Origin: CAWFMO01 sp963817065
Lineage (GTDB): Bacteria; Actinomycetota; Thermoleophilia; Solirubrobacterales; 70-9
Direction of reading: 5' to 3'
NCBI GenBank assembly: GCA_963817065.1
Contig: CAWFMO010000002.1
Location: 62,001-126,000 of the forward strand
DNA: 64,000 nucleotides
Each line of letters begins with the position of its first letter. The first letter of the stretch is position 1. The translations under genes were made by a program, and so were the position numbers. Shown here piece by piece: positions 61,787-64,000 of this stretch. The notes under the pieces were generated by a model, which did no database searches, had not been told where the DNA came from, and saw only the letters and a program-made list of their open reading frames with translations.

Positions 61787-62679
61787 CAGCCCGCCGCGCG
61801 GCTTCGCCGGGGCGGCGGGGTCGCCGGCCTCGGAGGAAGCCGTTGCCGTTGCTCGTCGAGCCCCAGGCGCCGGCGCGCTCGGCCTGGATCCGCGCGCTGG
61901 CGCGCCTCGCGCTCGAGCTCGGGGCCGTCGCGGCCGTCGGCGCGATCGATCCAGCGCCCGAGCACGGTGATCGCGTAGACGTCGCCGTCGATCTCGGTCA
62001 GGTTCTGCTGCATCGCCGCCGGGGGCGTGAGCTCGCCGCTGAGCAGCTTCAACCAGGTGTCGATCGAGACCCGGGCGACGCCGTCGGGCTCGCCGTCGCC
62101 GAACCCGGCGCCGCTGGTCACCTTGCCGTCGTCGACCGCGACGTGCCAGCGCCCGCCGCCCTCGCCGACGATCTCGAATCCGGCCTTGAAGCTGTGGCCG
62201 CGCGTCCATTCGGGATCGATCGCGTAGGCCAGCGCCCGGTAGATCAGGTCGGGGTCGATCGGGGCGCCGAGCTTCGCGAGCTCGCGCGGGCCGGCCTCGG
62301 TGTCCATCCGCCGCAGCGCCAGAGCCTTGCGGCGCTTGCCGCGCAGCTTCAGCTTCCCGCGCAGCAGCGGGCCGACGGGGCTGCGCCCGGAGGCGAGCCG
62401 GGCGAGGGTCGGGGCGTCGGTCGAGATCACGAACGCGTCTCCGTTCAGCTCGCCGCCGGCCGCGATCTCGGTGACGGTCGCGGGCCCGCCGCCGTTCGGC
62501 GCCACCGACCAGGCGCCGAGCCCTTCGAGCTCGATCCGGTACTTGAGTCCCGAGGGCAGCGGCGCGGCCGCCGCGGGGAGCGAATGGAGAATCAGTCGCG
62601 CCGCGAGCTCGGGGTCCGATTCGGCCATCCGGCCGAGGGCCTCGGTCGCGGTTCCGGACCCGTTCGAAGCGTTTGGCAT
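61786..62679 (-). CDS. SCP2-type sterol/lipid-binding protein, two tandem domains
   Basis: A 297-residue protein from the ATG 62677-62679 (MPNASNGSGTATEALGRMAE). Two SCP2-like modules follow: first LKYRIELEGLGAWSVAPNGG with GELNGDAFVISTDAPTLARL and PVGPLLRGKLKLRGKRRKAL, second SFKAGFEIVGEGGGRWHVAV with GVARVSIDTWLKLLSGELTP and DGDVYAITVLGRWID. SCP2 domains have a hydrophobic tunnel that carries sterols, fatty acids or acyl-CoA. The last ~45 residues are Arg/Pro-rich and may include a frame error. The stop overlaps the R2lox start, so the two are translated together. Confidence 0.8.
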   Translation of the reverse strand: MPNASNGSGTATEALGRMAESDPELAARLILHSLPAAAAPLPSGLKYRIELEGLGAWSVAPNGGGPATVTEIAAGGELNGDAFVISTDAPTLARLASGRSPVGPLLRGKLKLRGKRRKALALRRMDTEAGPRELAKLGAPIDPDLIYRALAYAIDPEWTRGHSFKAGFEIVGEGGGRWHVAVDDGKVTSGAGFGDGEPDGVARVSIDTWLKLLSGELTPPAAMQQNLTEIDGDVYAITVLGRWIDRADGRDGPELEREARQRADPGRARRRLGLDEQRQRLPPRPATPPPRRSRAAG

Positions 62680-62772
62680 CAGGCTCCTCCTCGCTCGTCG
62701 CGAAACTGGCTGCCCGGCCAGTCTAGCCCCGGGTACGGCCATGCGCACCTCCCATGAATAGAATGGCCGCCC

Positions 62773-63678
62773 TTGCTGGGGCTCGAGACCGCCCACTCGC
62801 CGAACGCGGAAGACATCAGCACCGCCTACTGGGTGATGCTGGGGCTCGCCGCCGTTCTGATCCTCGCCTTCAACGCGGCGCTGGCGATGATGCTGGTCCG
62901 TTTCCGCGCCTCGCGCGGCGCCGAGCCGAAGCGGGTCCGCGGCCGCGGCCGCACCCAGCGGCGCGTCGCGGCGGTCTTCGCGGTGCTCGCGGTCGCGCTC
63001 TTCGCCTTCGGGGTCGTCGTCACCCGCGAGGCGAGCGACGTCGAGCCCTCGGGCCCCGACGGCCTCGCGGCCGCCAACAGCCTCACCGCGCAGCGCGGCC
63101 TCTCGCTCCCCGAGGGCGGGCCCGACCCGCTGACGATCAGGGCGGTCGGCCAGCAGTGGATCTGGCGCTACGAGTACCCGAGCCCGGAGGAGGCCGGCAA
63201 CGCCCCGGTCTCCGGATCCGAAGGGCCGGCCGTCGACACCGGCAGCGTCGGCTCCAGCGCCCAGAGCTTCGCCGACGTCTTCTCCTACTACGACCTCGTC
63301 GTGCCGGTCGACACCACGGTCAAGCTCGACATCGAGTCGACCGACGTCGTCCACCGCTGGTGGGTGCCGGAGCTCGGCGGCAAGTTCGACGCCGTCCCCG
63401 GGCGGCCCAACAGCGCCTGGTTCCGCGCCGACGAGGAGGGCGTCTACGACGGCCAGTCGGCGGCGTTCTCCGGGGTCTCCTACGCCACGATGAGGACCCG
63501 TGTCCGCGTCGTCACGTCCCGAGGATACCAGGCATGGCTCAGCGAGCAGGCCGCCGACATCGAGGAGGCCCAGGCGGCGGTCCAGGAGGAACTCACGACC
63601 CGGGTGCCCACCGCCGCTGACCAGGGCGAGGGCAATCTGCCGGGCAGCGAGCCCGCCGAGTCCGAGGACGACCAATGA
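62773..63678 (+). CDS. Haem-copper oxidase subunit II lacking CuA ligands
   Basis: A 301-residue protein from TTG 62773 (LGLETAHSPNAEDISTAYWV). Two membrane helices (WVMLGLAAVLILAFNAALAM and VAAVFAVLAVALFAFGVVV) precede the cupredoxin domain: TIRAVGQQWIWRYEYPSPEE, DLVVPVDTTVKLDIESTDVV and HRWWVPELGGKFDAVPGRPN. The copper loop reads VYDGQSAAFSGVSYATM, where CuA proteins have G-x-C-x-x-x-C-x-x-x-H-x-x-M; both Cys and the second His are Ser, Ser and Tyr. This is the pattern of quinol-oxidase subunit II (CyoA: GISASYSGPGFSGM). Subunit I follows 52 bp downstream. Confidence 0.85.
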   Translation: MLGLETAHSPNAEDISTAYWVMLGLAAVLILAFNAALAMMLVRFRASRGAEPKRVRGRGRTQRRVAAVFAVLAVALFAFGVVVTREASDVEPSGPDGLAAANSLTAQRGLSLPEGGPDPLTIRAVGQQWIWRYEYPSPEEAGNAPVSGSEGPAVDTGSVGSSAQSFADVFSYYDLVVPVDTTVKLDIESTDVVHRWWVPELGGKFDAVPGRPNSAWFRADEEGVYDGQSAAFSGVSYATMRTRVRVVTSRGYQAWLSEQAADIEEAQAAVQEELTTRVPTAADQGEGNLPGSEPAESEDDQ

Positions 63679-63730
63679 GGCCCTACCGGGTCCTCATCCA
63701 CGGACGTCTGACCCTCCAGGAGAATCAGCG

Positions 63731-64000
63731 ATGAGCCTTCCCACCAACGGCGCCTTCCCCGAGCCCCACCCCGAGATCGTCGCCGAGGGGATCCCGGCGC
63801 CGCGGCCGCGCTGGGTCGAGCTCGCGACGAGCGGCGACCACAAGGACGTCGGCCGGATGCTGATCGCCGGCGCGCTCAGCTTCCTCGTCGTCGCGCTGGT
63901 CGAGTTCCTGATCATGCGGCTCCAGCTCGCTGTGCCCGAGAGCGACCTGATCACCCCCACCCTCTTCAACCGGATGATGACCCTGAACGGGGCGACGCTG
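63731..64000 (+). CDS. Haem-copper oxidase subunit I, N-terminal part
   Basis: The first 90 codons from the ATG 63731 (MSLPTNGAFPEPHPEIVAEG), running off the right edge, with CCAGGAGAATCAGCG upstream. The segment WVELATSGDHKDVGRMLIAG contains the subunit I motif T-x-D-H-K-x-x-G (here S-G-D-H-K-D-V-G), followed by the first membrane helix (ALSFLVVALVEFLIMRLQL) and LITPTLFNRMMTLNGATL, where the chain enters the next helix. It is the catalytic subunit of a terminal oxidase. Whether it is a quinol or cytochrome c oxidase depends on the CuA-less subunit II. Confidence 0.88.
   Translation, partial: MSLPTNGAFPEPHPEIVAEGIPAPRPRWVELATSGDHKDVGRMLIAGALSFLVVALVEFLIMRLQLAVPESDLITPTLFNRMMTLNGATL

Noticed and set aside
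63400..63520. Lost CuA site as a frameshift artefact
   Set aside because: The reading frame is continuous with good family similarity before and after the loop, and the residues match the quinol-oxidase pattern.

Overview
The window reads as three unrelated bacterial genome segments joined end to end. Segment A (1 to about 22.15 kb) is very GC-rich actinomycete DNA, most like Actinoplanes/Micromonosporaceae: it has an SsgB-type sporulation protein, a PGPGW membrane protein, an ECF sigma factor with a CU044_5270-type partner, DUF1996 and DUF4142 secreted proteins and a BTAD regulator. Segment B (about 22.15 to 29.96 kb) has lower GC and a different codon style; its genes and REP-like palindromes (cgtcgtccccgcg..., gtcattgcgagcgcagcg...) are those of a Bradyrhizobium-like alphaproteobacterium. 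Segment C (about 29.96 to 64 kb) is GC-rich and looks like a deep-branching actinobacterium of the Solirubrobacterales/Thermoleophilia type. The second join cuts a biotin carboxylase gene and a chromate transporter gene in mid-frame, with no integrase, IS or att site. A chimeric contig is therefore the simplest reading. Taxon names are inferred from gene families and repeats, not from a search.

Segment A, left to right: a broken TPR gene and a TcmP-like wHTH gene; DUF4236, Rrf2 and AraC regulators; ssgB with a clear terminator; a PGPGW protein and tRNA-Val(CAC); a sulfur locus (SulP anion transporter converging on a sulfatase plus formylglycine-generating enzyme pair); a HAD hydrolase; a ricin-type lectin; a BTAD regulator fused to a GH16-like domain; a membrane-anchored ParB-like protein; a wHTH gene and an ECF sigma/CU044_5270 pair that share a 33-bp upstream repeat; SRPBCC; a LacI regulator divergent from a putative beta-propeller gene across two tandem operators; DUF1905, DUF1996 and DUF4142 genes. 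Many reading frames are broken by single-base indels, mostly in G/C runs.

Segment B holds a molybdopterin oxidoreductase and an acyl-CoA catabolic cluster: acyl-CoA dehydrogenase, GST, a beta-keto-acid cleavage enzyme (DUF849), a biotin-dependent carboxyltransferase and the first ~80 codons of its biotin carboxylase partner. REP-like inverted repeats fill the gaps.

Segment C starts with a chromate transporter lacking its start and continues with tRNA-His, a perfect actinobacterial LexA box in front of an HNH nuclease gene, tRNA-Arg, a coupled DUF445/Abi-alpha/secreted nuclease run, an M1 peptidase, a TetR/DUF3995 divergent pair, tRNA-Pro, a coupled DUF1015/PduO/OsmC/NUDIX operon, a thiolase, a sortase-type surface protein (LAFTG), a beta-oxidation operon, a secreted penicillin-acylase-family enzyme, trxB, a lipid-type cluster (YbhN-like flippase, AUR1-like PAP2, SDR), an R2lox diiron oxidase coupled to an SCP2 lipid-carrier gene, and the first genes of a haem-copper oxidase operon whose subunit II lacks the CuA ligands.

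No CRISPR array, phage or obvious complete new system is present. The most interesting leads are the R2lox-SCP2 pair, the LexA-box HNH gene, the BTAD-GH16 fusion without the catalytic motif, the duplicated ECF-type promoter/palindrome, and the basic Cys-containing C-terminal tails shared by two secreted enzymes.
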